NCBI GenBank assembly: GCA_017475405.1
Contig: JAFVFN010000002.1
Span: 1 to 64,000, forward strand
Reading direction: 5' to 3'
DNA from: Elusimicrobiaceae bacterium
Lineage (GTDB): Bacteria > Elusimicrobiota > Elusimicrobia > Elusimicrobiales > Elusimicrobiaceae
DNA: 64,000 bases
The notes below the pieces were generated by a model. It was not told where the DNA came from. It ran no database searches and saw nothing but the letters and a program-made list of their open reading frames with translations. The number at the start of each line of letters is the position of its first letter. Position 1 is the first letter of the stretch. Below are positions 32,782-40,322 of the stretch, one piece after another. The position numbers and the translations under genes were made by a program.

Positions 32782-33390
32782 ATGAACCAAAAAGAACGCA
32801 TGTTATCAGGACTAGCTTATCGGGCGGATTTTGACGGACTGCCGGAAGAACGAGCCAAAGCCCAAACTCTCTGCATAGAGTATAATAGTACACTTCCCAA
32901 TGAGCCGGAAAAGAGAAGCCAATTGTTAAAGGAATTAATCCCCACTCTTGGCGAGAAAGTAATTATCGTACCGCCTTTTCGGTGTGATTACGGAATGAAT
33001 ATAACCCTTGGGGGCGGGGTATTTATTAACTATAACTGTACGATTTTAGATGTCTGTACTGTGGAAATAGGCGCACGCACGTTAATAGCCCCAAACGTTT
33101 GTATATCTGCCGCAGGACACCCCATCCATCCGCAAACACGCAAAAGCGGTTATGAGTACGGCGCACCCATCAAAATAGGTGCAGATGTGTGGATAGGCGC
33201 AAATGTGGCCATATTGCCAGGAGTATCTATTGGAGACGGTAGTGTTATCGGTGCAGGGAGTGTAGTGACCAAGGACATCCCCGCTAACAGTATCGCTGTA
33301 GGGAATCCCTGTAAAGTGTTACGCAAAATTACCGAGCAGGACCGTCACTATTATTTTAAAAACAAAAAGTTTGACGTAACGGACTATTAA
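32782..33390 (+). CDS. Sugar O-acetyltransferase (LacA/Maa-like)
   Basis: 202 residues. N-terminal Maa domain (ERMLSGLAYRADFDGLPEER) and left-handed beta-helix: GMNITLGGGVFINYNCTILD, IGADVWIGANVAILPGVSIG, VIGAGSVVTKDIPANSIAVG NP. Catalytic His in SAAGHPIHPQTR. Acetylates maltose- or galactoside-like sugars with acetyl-CoA. Leaderless promoter: TATACT 32770-32775, 6 nt before the ATG. Confidence 0.93.
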   Translation: MNQKERMLSGLAYRADFDGLPEERAKAQTLCIEYNSTLPNEPEKRSQLLKELIPTLGEKVIIVPPFRCDYGMNITLGGGVFINYNCTILDVCTVEIGARTLIAPNVCISAAGHPIHPQTRKSGYEYGAPIKIGADVWIGANVAILPGVSIGDGSVIGAGSVVTKDIPANSIAVGNPCKVLRKITEQDRHYYFKNKKFDVTDY

Positions 33391-33421
33391 AAAACCGACC
33401 TCTACATTAGTAAAGGGCGGT
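33391..33421 (+). terminator. Dispersed hairpin terminator, copy 5
   Basis: AACCGACCTCT...AAAGGGCGGT immediately after the acetyltransferase stop codon. Confidence 0.65.
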
Positions 33422-33475
33422 ATCAAAACCCAGTATATAATTAGGGCAAAGGGGAACAAAAGTGGCAAGCATCTA

Positions 33476-33814
33476 TTAGTGAGATTTCTTAAAAAGCTCT
33501 ACAATCTCGGCCACTTTTTTACACTTTTCCGAATCTGATTGCATAGCGTTCATTACGCAACTGTTCAAGTGCCGCTCTAGAATATTTTCTTCTACTGATT
33601 TTAAGGCGGAACGAACCGCCGTAATTTGCATTAAGATATCCAGGCAATAACGCTGTTCGTGAATCATCTTTTTGATGCCCTCGATTTGTCCGGAAATACG
33701 GTTTAAGCGGCTTATTTGGCTAGAATGAGACGGATATTGGCCTTGGTTACAACAGCAGTCCTTGGGCTTTGAGCACAGGGTTCCTTTAGCAGGATTACAA
33801 GTACACTTCTTCAT
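33476..33814 (-). CDS. csoR: CsoR-family copper-sensing repressor
   Basis: 112 residues. All-helical CsoR/RcnR fold: ISRLNRISGQIEGIKKMIHE, then RYCLDILMQITAVRSALKSV and ERHLNSCVMNAM. Cys (YC), His (RHL) and Cys (NSC) give the C-H-C ligand set of Cu(I) sensors. It carries an uncommon Cys-rich N-terminal tail of about 25 residues (CTCNPAKGTLCSKPKDCCCN) with six cysteines, possibly a second metal site. Last gene of a six-gene leftward operon whose promoter has a CsoR-type operator (37683-37705), so it controls its own operon. Confidence 0.9.
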   Translation of the reverse strand: MKKCTCNPAKGTLCSKPKDCCCNQGQYPSHSSQISRLNRISGQIEGIKKMIHEQRYCLDILMQITAVRSALKSVEENILERHLNSCVMNAMQSDSEKCKKVAEIVELFKKSH

Positions 33815-33823
33815 AAGAGTCTC

Positions 33824-34504
33824 CTAAAATGTAAGTTTGCCGTCTTTCATTTCGGCGGTACGGTTGGCAAATTGGGCAAAAGCCGGATTATGCGTTACCA
33901 GTATCATAGTAATTTGCTGTTCCTTATTCAAGCGGGCCAGTAAAGTGCCTATTTCCTCTGTACGGCGGGAATCTAAATTCCCAGTAGGTTCATCAGCAAT
34001 CAAAATAGAAGGCCGGGTGATTAACGCACGGGCGATGGCGGTACGTTGGACTTCTCCACCGGAAAGTTGGGCCGGTAAATGGTTCAGACGTTTTTCCAGG
34101 CCGAGCCAACGGGTTATGTCGTGCAGATGTTGCATTGTTTCTGGCACAGCATGGGTAAATAAGAATGGCAACAATATATTTTCCTGTACGGTCAGTGTAG
34201 GAATTAAAAAGAATTTTTGAAATATATATCCAAAATGGGCACGGCGTATTTTAGTAAGAGCCGTCTCTGCCAAGGTATGTGTGCCGTCAAAGACGGATTG
34301 CCCGTTTATTGTGAGGGTACCGGAAGTAGGATTATCCAAACATCCTATCAAATTAATGAGGGTTGTTTTACCGGAACCGCTGGCTCCTAAAATGGCCAAA
34401 CTATCGCCTTTTTCTATAGATAGAGATACGTCCTCTACTGCACGGACAATTTCCTGCCCGCGTGTAAAGTGTTTGGTTAAATGGTTTGCTTGAATGAGAG
34501 ACAT
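33824..34504 (-). CDS. ABC transporter ATP-binding protein (MacB/LolD-like)
   Basis: 226 residues from ATG 34504 (upstream frame lies in the permease gene). Walker A LGASGSGKTTLIN, Q-loop IFQKFFL, signature LSGGEVQRTAIARAL, Walker B ILIADEPTGNLDS and H-loop LVTHN. MacB/LolD subfamily, typical of FtsX-permease exporters or lipoprotein systems that work from the inner membrane. It starts 1 nt after the permease stop codon. Confidence 0.92.
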   Translation of the reverse strand: MSLIQANHLTKHFTRGQEIVRAVEDVSLSIEKGDSLAILGASGSGKTTLINLIGCLDNPTSGTLTINGQSVFDGTHTLAETALTKIRRAHFGYIFQKFFLIPTLTVQENILLPFLFTHAVPETMQHLHDITRWLGLEKRLNHLPAQLSGGEVQRTAIARALITRPSILIADEPTGNLDSRRTEEIGTLLARLNKEQQITMILVTHNPAFAQFANRTAEMKDGKLTF

Positions 34505-34505
34505 A

Positions 34506-35690
34506 TTAATTTTCACTCCTAATAGCATCCAGCGGGCGGATAAAGGCCGCACGCAAAGCAGGTAAGATACCGCCTGTTAATCCTGTGAGTATAATAAAGC
34601 CCAGCGTTTGCAAAATTAAACCAGGTGACAGCGCAATTAAATTCCCTACCGGTGCAAATGGAAGGAAATAACGCACCAGCTGTTCGGCTACGCCGGAAAA
34701 GGCAAATGCCATTATAATCCCCACTAAACTACCCCAAAGACATAACAGAATGGTTTCTAACCATACCAGATAAAAAATCTGTTTAGGAAGAGCCCCAATT
34801 GCTTTTAAGATGCCGATTTCCTGATAACGTTCTAATACAGACATCAGCACCGTATTAAGTACCCCAAACATAGCGATTAAAAAGGCGATTGCCGCAATAG
34901 ATAAAACAATTACCTTGGCGCTGGCTACTAAGGAAATAATTGTATTTTTTACCTGTGCCATAGATACTACCTGCACATCAGGCAGTTGGTAGAGTTGTTC
35001 TTCAAAGACAGCCGTATCTGCCTCTTGGTGCGTGCGAATACCCAGCATCGTAATCAGGTTCTCTTTATGAAAGGTTTTTTGCAGCGTTTGTAACGGCAAA
35101 AAGATCATACCGTCATCTTGTGTACCGGTACGTTCCAGTACGCCGACTACTTTAAATTCCTGCTCCGTATTTGGTAAAAGCATTAAATCTCCGGCTTCAC
35201 GCTCCTCCAGTTCGGCAGCTTCATAGCCCAGGACAATTTCGTTGGCTTGAGGTTGGGTAAACCAACCGCCCTGCTTAAACCGGAAATAGGGTTTCATGGC
35301 GGGATAAGTGGTCGGATCTATTCCTAAAAATACGGTTGTGCCACCATCCTCCCCTTTATAGGGGTCAAATTCGGCATGCATGAGCATTTGCGTTAGTTGG
35401 GCTATTTCGGGTGCATTTTGCACTTTTTTTACCGTGTCCTGCGGCATATAACGTAGCCCGGTTCCTCCCTTGAGCATTAAGGTTGCGGCTTCATACGGGC
35501 ACCCCTTCGCCGTAAGAAGTAACTGAAACCCCATTGCTTCAATATCACGGTTAAGCGACTCTTCATATCCTCGGTTAAACCCCATTAGTGTAATAAAAAC
35601 CCAGGCTGACAGCCCTATACCGATTACCGTAAAAAAGGTACGTATTTTACGGCGCAGTAAATTTTTATAGGCTAGTGTAAAAAAGTTCAT
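34506..35690 (-). CDS. FtsX/MacB-like ABC transporter permease
   Basis: 394 residues. One N-terminal TM (RTFFTVIGIGLSAWVFITLM), a periplasmic MacB-PCD-like domain (about 40-265), then three TMs with the FtsX core (FGVLNTVLMSVLERYQEIGI LKAIGA). Same architecture as LolC/MacB mechanotransmission permeases. Works with the ATPase next to it. Its start overlaps the stop of the gene upstream by 4 nt. Membership of a CsoR operon suggests a metal-related export or maturation role. Confidence 0.9.
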   Translation of the reverse strand: MNFFTLAYKNLLRRKIRTFFTVIGIGLSAWVFITLMGFNRGYEESLNRDIEAMGFQLLLTAKGCPYEAATLMLKGGTGLRYMPQDTVKKVQNAPEIAQLTQMLMHAEFDPYKGEDGGTTVFLGIDPTTYPAMKPYFRFKQGGWFTQPQANEIVLGYEAAELEEREAGDLMLLPNTEQEFKVVGVLERTGTQDDGMIFLPLQTLQKTFHKENLITMLGIRTHQEADTAVFEEQLYQLPDVQVVSMAQVKNTIISLVASAKVIVLSIAAIAFLIAMFGVLNTVLMSVLERYQEIGILKAIGALPKQIFYLVWLETILLCLWGSLVGIIMAFAFSGVAEQLVRYFLPFAPVGNLIALSPGLILQTLGFIILTGLTGGILPALRAAFIRPLDAIRSEN

Positions 35691-36310
35691 AGGTTTTCCT
35701 CCGTAACGCCGAACACAAAATGCTGCATCAGAATTAAATTCTTTTTTATACCTCGTAAGATACTGTAAAAATCAGTAGTGTCTTCGGGGGGTGCAGTCAG
35801 GGCTGAGAGAGGGGGAAAATCGGGTAATTTTTTAGCGGATATGTCATATCCGGCAAAATCTTTATAGGATAAGCCTGTAAATGGAGAACGGAATTTGTCA
35901 GACCGGAAAAACTTTGATTGTTTGGAAGTTAATTTTTGGAAATATATATCTAGGATCTTCCCTTGAGGGGTTAACACCAAAAATACCTGGATGGCTCCAT
36001 ATTTCCCTTTTTGGTTCACTCCGTGGATATAGCCGAGTAAATTATCTTTTTGATAAATTGTATAGACCGTATAGGGTACATCTATCTTTTCGTACAGTCC
36101 ACTAAACGCCTCGCCCAGTTCATGCTCCACTTGGGCAAGTAGTTTCTCACCACCGGATTTTTGAATAGATTCATAGGCCGTTGTATAGCGGCTGGAAGTG
36201 GGGAAGAAACGTTTTACATCTCTGTCCGGCTCATTTAAATCACAACCTACCGCCGCCCATATACTGGGAGTTGCTAACAATCCTACAAGCAACCATATAA
36301 TTTTTTTCAT
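35687..36310 (-). CDS. Exported protein of the CsoR operon (FMN-binding-like)
   Basis: 207 residues with signal peptide MKKIIWLLVGLLATPSIWA. The middle part (YTVYTIYQKDNLLGYIHGVN...GAIQVFLVLTPQGKILDIYF) has the strand pattern of periplasmic FMN-binding domains, but no flavinylation Thr motif is clear. FSPTSSRYTT-like N-terminus (DVKRFFPTSSRYTTAYESI). Between an outer membrane-like protein and the permease gene, so likely a periplasmic partner of the transporter. Function unproven. Confidence 0.6.
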   Translation of the reverse strand: MKKIIWLLVGLLATPSIWAAVGCDLNEPDRDVKRFFPTSSRYTTAYESIQKSGGEKLLAQVEHELGEAFSGLYEKIDVPYTVYTIYQKDNLLGYIHGVNQKGKYGAIQVFLVLTPQGKILDIYFQKLTSKQSKFFRSDKFRSPFTGLSYKDFAGYDISAKKLPDFPPLSALTAPPEDTTDFYSILRGIKKNLILMQHFVFGVTEENL

Positions 36311-36317
36311 AGTATCC

Positions 36318-37280
36318 TCATATCAAAAAATAAATATAAATTTGTCCTAATACGCGGTGGTCGTTCGTATGGGTATTGCGTTGGTAGGCACTGCGTAAAG
36401 TAACTGTTTGGCTGGCTTGATAAGACAACTGGGGCCCAAAAATAAACTGCGTTTGGGAGGGTAGGTGGAAAATGATGCTTTGCAGGGCTGCTTGCCACCG
36501 TTGCTCGCTATCCAGCCCAAGCGTCATACGGTATAATAAACTGGTTGTATGTTCCCCGTATAACTTACCTACACTGATTTGGGCTTTCTGTTCGGTGTTT
36601 AGACAGTTGAGGGCCCCATCCCACCCAACCAAAAAAGTGTTTTGCGTGTGCGTGTTGACGACGTGATAGCCCATCATTTCCAATGGTTTGCCAGCCCATA
36701 CAGACAGTCCTGTGTTCCAGTTTTGTTGATTGAGTATACCGTACGAAATACGTCCGGACCAGGCCCAATTGCCCTGTGTTCTTGCGTCCATGGAACTGCC
36801 TAAAGTAAGTGCGGTGCGGATATCACCCCAGGAGGTATCTTTCTCATATCCTAATCCCCAGTCTAACTCTTGTCCTATTCCATACATCGTCAGTCCTCCC
36901 AGCAAATCGGCATGGAGATCCCAATAACTGTTTAATCCGAATGCCGGGCGGTTATGACCTAACCAAACACGCCCCACAGGGAGTGATAATTTTGCATACG
37001 CATTGTAAATTTGAGGTTGCAAGTGTTTTTTATTATCATCATAGGCAAGACGGAATTGTAAGGAAAGACTCAGAAAAGAGTGGGTTTTAATAAAATCAAA
37101 CCCGACTGAATTTTTTTGCATGGAGTCATGTTTCATGCCGGAATGTAAAATCCCTTTATGTTCGGCTGAAGAATATCCACCGATTCCTTGAATTTCTCCA
37201 TAAAACAAATAACTTCCTGCCCTGGATGCCAACGACAGGGCAAGTAACAGCAAGAAACTTAGCAATATCCGTCTAAACAT
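36318..37280 (-). CDS. Predicted outer-membrane beta-barrel protein
   Basis: 320 residues. Signal peptide MFRRILLSFLLLLALSLASRA. The rest alternates polar and aromatic residues in 8-12-residue strands (FLSLSLQFRLAYDD, AYAKLSLPVGRVWLGH, ELDWGLGYEKD) and ends VLGQIYIYFLI, with aromatic beta-signal character. Likely a 12-16 strand porin-like channel. It overlaps the preceding lipoprotein gene by 1 nt (TGATG). A barrel in the same operon as an ABC pump suggests trans-envelope transport. Confidence 0.7.
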   Translation of the reverse strand: MFRRILLSFLLLLALSLASRAGSYLFYGEIQGIGGYSSAEHKGILHSGMKHDSMQKNSVGFDFIKTHSFLSLSLQFRLAYDDNKKHLQPQIYNAYAKLSLPVGRVWLGHNRPAFGLNSYWDLHADLLGGLTMYGIGQELDWGLGYEKDTSWGDIRTALTLGSSMDARTQGNWAWSGRISYGILNQQNWNTGLSVWAGKPLEMMGYHVVNTHTQNTFLVGWDGALNCLNTEQKAQISVGKLYGEHTTSLLYRMTLGLDSEQRWQAALQSIIFHLPSQTQFIFGPQLSYQASQTVTLRSAYQRNTHTNDHRVLGQIYIYFLI

Positions 37281-37669
37281 CAGATATTAAGTGTAATTAT
37301 ATGATTGCCCAGGATATTTGAATCTTGCTCAAACGAGAGGACTATTTCCCAATCCCCAGGCATGGCAAAATGGACAGGCAATACAAAATCGCCCGATTTG
37401 TTATGCAGAAATGCCTGTTTACCTGATGCATGATGTCCGCGCATAGACGGCATATCATACTGCGCAAATACGTGCACATTGTTTGCCGGTTGTGAAGCCG
37501 TAACTTTTAGAATCACTTCGCCCACCTTGGGTTTTTCTACAAATTGATAAGTAAATGCTTGTCCGTTGCTTAAGGTGATTGTAGAAGAGTTGGCTTGCTT
37601 TGAACAACCCGTACTCCCTAATGCTAATAAAAATATTACTGCAATAATAAGTAAGGTTTTTTTCATCAT
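37280..37669 (-). CDS. YtkA/FixH-like lipoprotein
   Basis: 129 residues. Signal MMKKTLLIIAVIFLLALGST with lipobox GSTGC; then an Ig-like domain with KVTASQPANNVHVFAQYDMP, SMRGHHASGK and FAMPGDWEIVLSF. The MP...H, then MPGxW pattern is that of YtkA-like/FixH domains, often associated with copper handling. The Met/His pairs (DMPSMRGHH) could bind copper; this is inference. First gene of the CsoR operon, RBS GGAGAAG, operator 14 nt upstream. Confidence 0.75.
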   Translation of the reverse strand: MMKKTLLIIAVIFLLALGSTGCSKQANSSTITLSNGQAFTYQFVEKPKVGEVILKVTASQPANNVHVFAQYDMPSMRGHHASGKQAFLHNKSGDFVLPVHFAMPGDWEIVLSFEQDSNILGNHIITLNI

Positions 37670-37682
37670 ATCTTCTCCTGCA

Positions 37683-37705
37683 AATATACCCTATGGGGGT
37701 ATATT
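37683..37705 (-). promoter_or_regulatory. CsoR operator
   Basis: Perfect 9-bp arms AATATACCC / GGGTATATT with centre TATGG, just upstream of the operon start (37669). The TACCC...GGGGGTA form matches known CsoR sites at copA-type promoters. The stretch 37706-38004 beyond holds only the copy-6 hairpin; no gene is seen. Confidence 0.8.
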
Positions 37706-37904
37706 ATCATATTTAATATGAGAAAACAAGTAATTTGTTGCCGCCCGCTGTACGCATGGGCCAGCGTACCAAATCCGCACATCCACATTTTGAACACACT
37801 TTTTTATCATATCCAACTCCAAAAATAATATTAAATCATTTTTTAGACGGTATTGCTCAGAATTTTGTCCATTAAGCCATATGTTACAATTTTTAATATG
37901 ATGC

Positions 37905-37933
37905 AAACCGCCCTCTACGTTAGTAAAGGGCAG
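37905..37933 (-). terminator. Dispersed hairpin, copy 6
   Basis: AACCGCCCTCT...AAAGGGCAGT, the most distal member of the terminator-like hairpin family, between the aldo/keto reductase end and the CsoR operon promoter. Confidence 0.6.
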
Positions 37934-38004
37934 TGCAGAATAGACATTTGATCAGAGTTTAGTTATTTCAAGATCTTCTGTTCACCAGTTGTCCATACGT
38001 GTTT

Positions 38005-39009
38005 TTACTGGGCATTTTCCAGTTTATTTTGCGCCATCACTCCTGCCAATGGGTGCGGCACGTAGAGTTCCTCTAAATAAGCTATTTCCTCGGCAGAAAG
38101 GGTAAGGTCTACGGCTTTTGCGGCCCCTTCAATATGGTGTAATTTGGTTGCCCCTACCACTGGAGACGTTACCTTGGTAAGTAACCATGCCAAAGATACT
38201 TCCGTCATAGATACTTGGTGTTTATCTGCAATTTCCGTTACTCTGCGAATAATTTTGTTATCTTGTTCGGCGGTCTTATCATATTTGAACTGGGCATACT
38301 TGTCTTCTTTTAACCGTTTACTGGTTTCGTCAGGCCTGCGTGAAAGACGCCCACTTGCCAACGCACTATACGGAGTTAATGCAATGTTTTCTTCTTGGCA
38401 GAAAGGAACCATTTCCCGTTCTTCTTCCCGAAAAATCAAGTTATAATGCCCCTGGATAGAAACAAACTGTGCCCACCCTTGCTGACGGGCTATCGCATTG
38501 GCCTTGGCTAACTGCCAAGCAAAACAGTTGGAAATCCCAATATAACGTACCTTGCCTTTTTGTATTTGTTTATTAAGTCCGTCGAGGATGTCCTCAATCG
38601 GGGTCTGCCAATCCCACATGTGGTAGATGTACAGGTCCACATAATCCAGCCCCAAGTTTTTAAGACTGGTATTTAGCATGTTTTCAATGTGCTGCTGACC
38701 GGAGGTGCCGTTTGCTATCTCGTCCTGCGTGCGGGGCAGAAATTTGGTGGCAATGACAAAATCATCACGTTTAGAAGTAAAATCTTTAAGAGCTTTGCCG
38801 ACGTATTGCTCACTGGTACCGGACTGGTATCCAATGGCAGTATCGTAGAAATTAACCCCTAAATCTAACCCTCTTTTGATGATCTCTCTAGAATGTTCTT
38901 CATCAATTGTCCAAGAATGTTGGCCTTTGGAGCTATCGCCAAATCCCATACATCCCATACAAATACGGGAGACGGTAAGATCCGAATTTCCTAGTTGAGT
39001 ATATTTCAT
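38005..39009 (-). CDS. Aldo/keto reductase
   Basis: 334 residues. NADPH-dependent AKR barrel: NFYDTAIGYQSGTSEQYVG with catalytic Asp and Tyr, Lys in VIATKFLPR, His in DLYIYHMWDWQTP; C-terminal cofactor loop VVGATKLHHIEGAAKAVD. Reduces aldehydes or ketones to alcohols. RBS AGGAAGG upstream of ATG 39009. Single-gene unit. Confidence 0.93.
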   Translation of the reverse strand: MKYTQLGNSDLTVSRICMGCMGFGDSSKGQHSWTIDEEHSREIIKRGLDLGVNFYDTAIGYQSGTSEQYVGKALKDFTSKRDDFVIATKFLPRTQDEIANGTSGQQHIENMLNTSLKNLGLDYVDLYIYHMWDWQTPIEDILDGLNKQIQKGKVRYIGISNCFAWQLAKANAIARQQGWAQFVSIQGHYNLIFREEEREMVPFCQEENIALTPYSALASGRLSRRPDETSKRLKEDKYAQFKYDKTAEQDNKIIRRVTEIADKHQVSMTEVSLAWLLTKVTSPVVGATKLHHIEGAAKAVDLTLSAEEIAYLEELYVPHPLAGVMAQNKLENAQ

Positions 39010-39167
39010 AAGCCTTCCTGTAAATTGTATAAATTTATTGTAGCAGGTGGAGTATACTCTAAGTCAATAAAAAGTTTTGATGCAAGGTAGGGGTAAAGTG
39101 TTAAATTTCTCTATATGGATATATTTTCTTTTATTTTCATGGTTATTCTCCGGCAGAGAAGAATTGC

Positions 39168-39200
39168 TTTTATTCTAGCACATATTAGTTAATTTCTGGG
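39168..39200. repeat. Direct repeat, left copy, flanking the DUF1848 gene
   Basis: TTTATTCTAGCACATATTRG followed by TTAATT and GGG occurs here across the gene's 3' end and again at 40164-40198 just beyond its start, with about 3 differences. Similarity extends weakly another 15 nt to the left. Confidence 0.7.
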
Positions 39201-40138
39201 AAAATAAAACCATTGTTGTATGCGTTGGGGTTAAGGAAACTGTTTTGCGATCCTTGTTGTACAGTATCCGTTGGCCGTATATTTCCTAATAATAGCGGAG
39301 AATCAGGATTGTGGTGTTTATAGTTATCGTTTGCTTTTTGAGGACTTTTATTGGCGTAGCAGTATTTACACCCGTTTAAGCAAGTATCATATGCGCCAAT
39401 ATCGCGGCTTTCTATGCAATGGCAACCAGGACGCGTGCCTTTATGTTTTAACTCACGAAATTGTATCCCGTTTGCCTTTCCTAGCATTTCCAATGTCATA
39501 CAACCCGACGGATGTATTCCGTAATATGTAAAATTCCCGTTGGTACCGCAAGTCTGGATAAATAAGTTGTACTTGGCAGCAATAGTTCCGAGGTGTTTGG
39601 CAAGCGTATCCTTATCCTGTTCCGTAAGCGGTATCAGTTCCGGCATATTGGCTTCTAATTTCTTGTACATTTCCACAAAACTGAAAATACAGCGGTCCAC
39701 GTGTCCAACAAGTCGCTTGGCCATATAGTCAAATGTCTCCTTATGAGCAGCTATCGTGTATTTGGATGTAAGTAATACGGGGTCATACCGCCAACAAATA
39801 CGTTGTTTGCCAACTTGCTTTTCCAATTCCAGTAAGGTTTCTATACTTTCATCGATACTGGGCACACCAGGTTCTATATCTTGCCCATAGGCAGTAATGG
39901 TATATTGGAAATGTGTATTAAAACGGTCCGTAATTTGGTGTAAATCTTTTAATATAGGACGGTAGTTTTTGGAGCAAAACTCCACGCAGTCCACGGTTTG
40001 AGGGGTTAGTTCATAACGGGTTACTTTGTCAGGAAATAAGGGGTTGCGTGCTAGCACATAGCCCTCTTTAAAGCGTTTTAATAACCACGGTGTAAAATAT
40101 TGGACGGTATCGGTTCGTGCGCCAGTATTAATAATCAT
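39185..40138 (-). CDS. DUF1848 (radical-SAM-like) protein
   Basis: 317 residues. Begins MIINTGARTDTVQYFTPWLL KRFKEGYVLARNP, the standard DUF1848 start. Contains LDLYPQ-like TVDCVEFCSKNYRPIL and ICWRYDPVLL, and ends with GCHCIESRDIGAYDTCLNGC KYCYANKSP, an eight-Cys-type Fe-S region with CxxCxYC. The family is related to radical SAM enzymes and is widespread in anaerobes, with no defined substrate. Flanked by a 33-bp direct repeat. Confidence 0.85.
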   Translation of the reverse strand: MIINTGARTDTVQYFTPWLLKRFKEGYVLARNPLFPDKVTRYELTPQTVDCVEFCSKNYRPILKDLHQITDRFNTHFQYTITAYGQDIEPGVPSIDESIETLLELEKQVGKQRICWRYDPVLLTSKYTIAAHKETFDYMAKRLVGHVDRCIFSFVEMYKKLEANMPELIPLTEQDKDTLAKHLGTIAAKYNLFIQTCGTNGNFTYYGIHPSGCMTLEMLGKANGIQFRELKHKGTRPGCHCIESRDIGAYDTCLNGCKYCYANKSPQKANDNYKHHNPDSPLLLGNIRPTDTVQQGSQNSFLNPNAYNNGFIFPEIN

Positions 40139-40163
40139 ATCGGTGTCCCCGCTGAGGAATTAA

Positions 40164-40198
40164 CTTTATTCTAGCACATATTGGTTAATTCGTGGGGG
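40164..40198. repeat. Direct repeat, right copy
   Basis: Second copy of the 33-bp repeat flanking the DUF1848 gene (see 39168-39200). The first copy contains the stop codon region of that gene, so this copy could be the 3' remnant of a second cassette or a duplicated target. Confidence 0.65.
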
Positions 40199-40322
40199 AA
40201 ATCGTACGCGGAGTATAGGCGCAGACCGTTCCATTACGGCTTCCTACGATATTCGTTCCCTTTATGGTTTGTAATTTCTTGTAGCTTATGGGTCGTTTGC
40301 ACGGAATATCAGGTGTTTTTTG

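Noticed and set aside
37706..37906. Minus-strand frame between the CsoR operator and the hairpin copy 6
   Set aside because: No RBS, unusual composition and it would overlap the operator region; treated as non-coding.
40199..40322. In-frame extension of about 45 codons after the MATE stop codon
   Set aside because: It is open and protein-like, but there is no start codon or SD and the stop is clean; likely chance or an old remnant.
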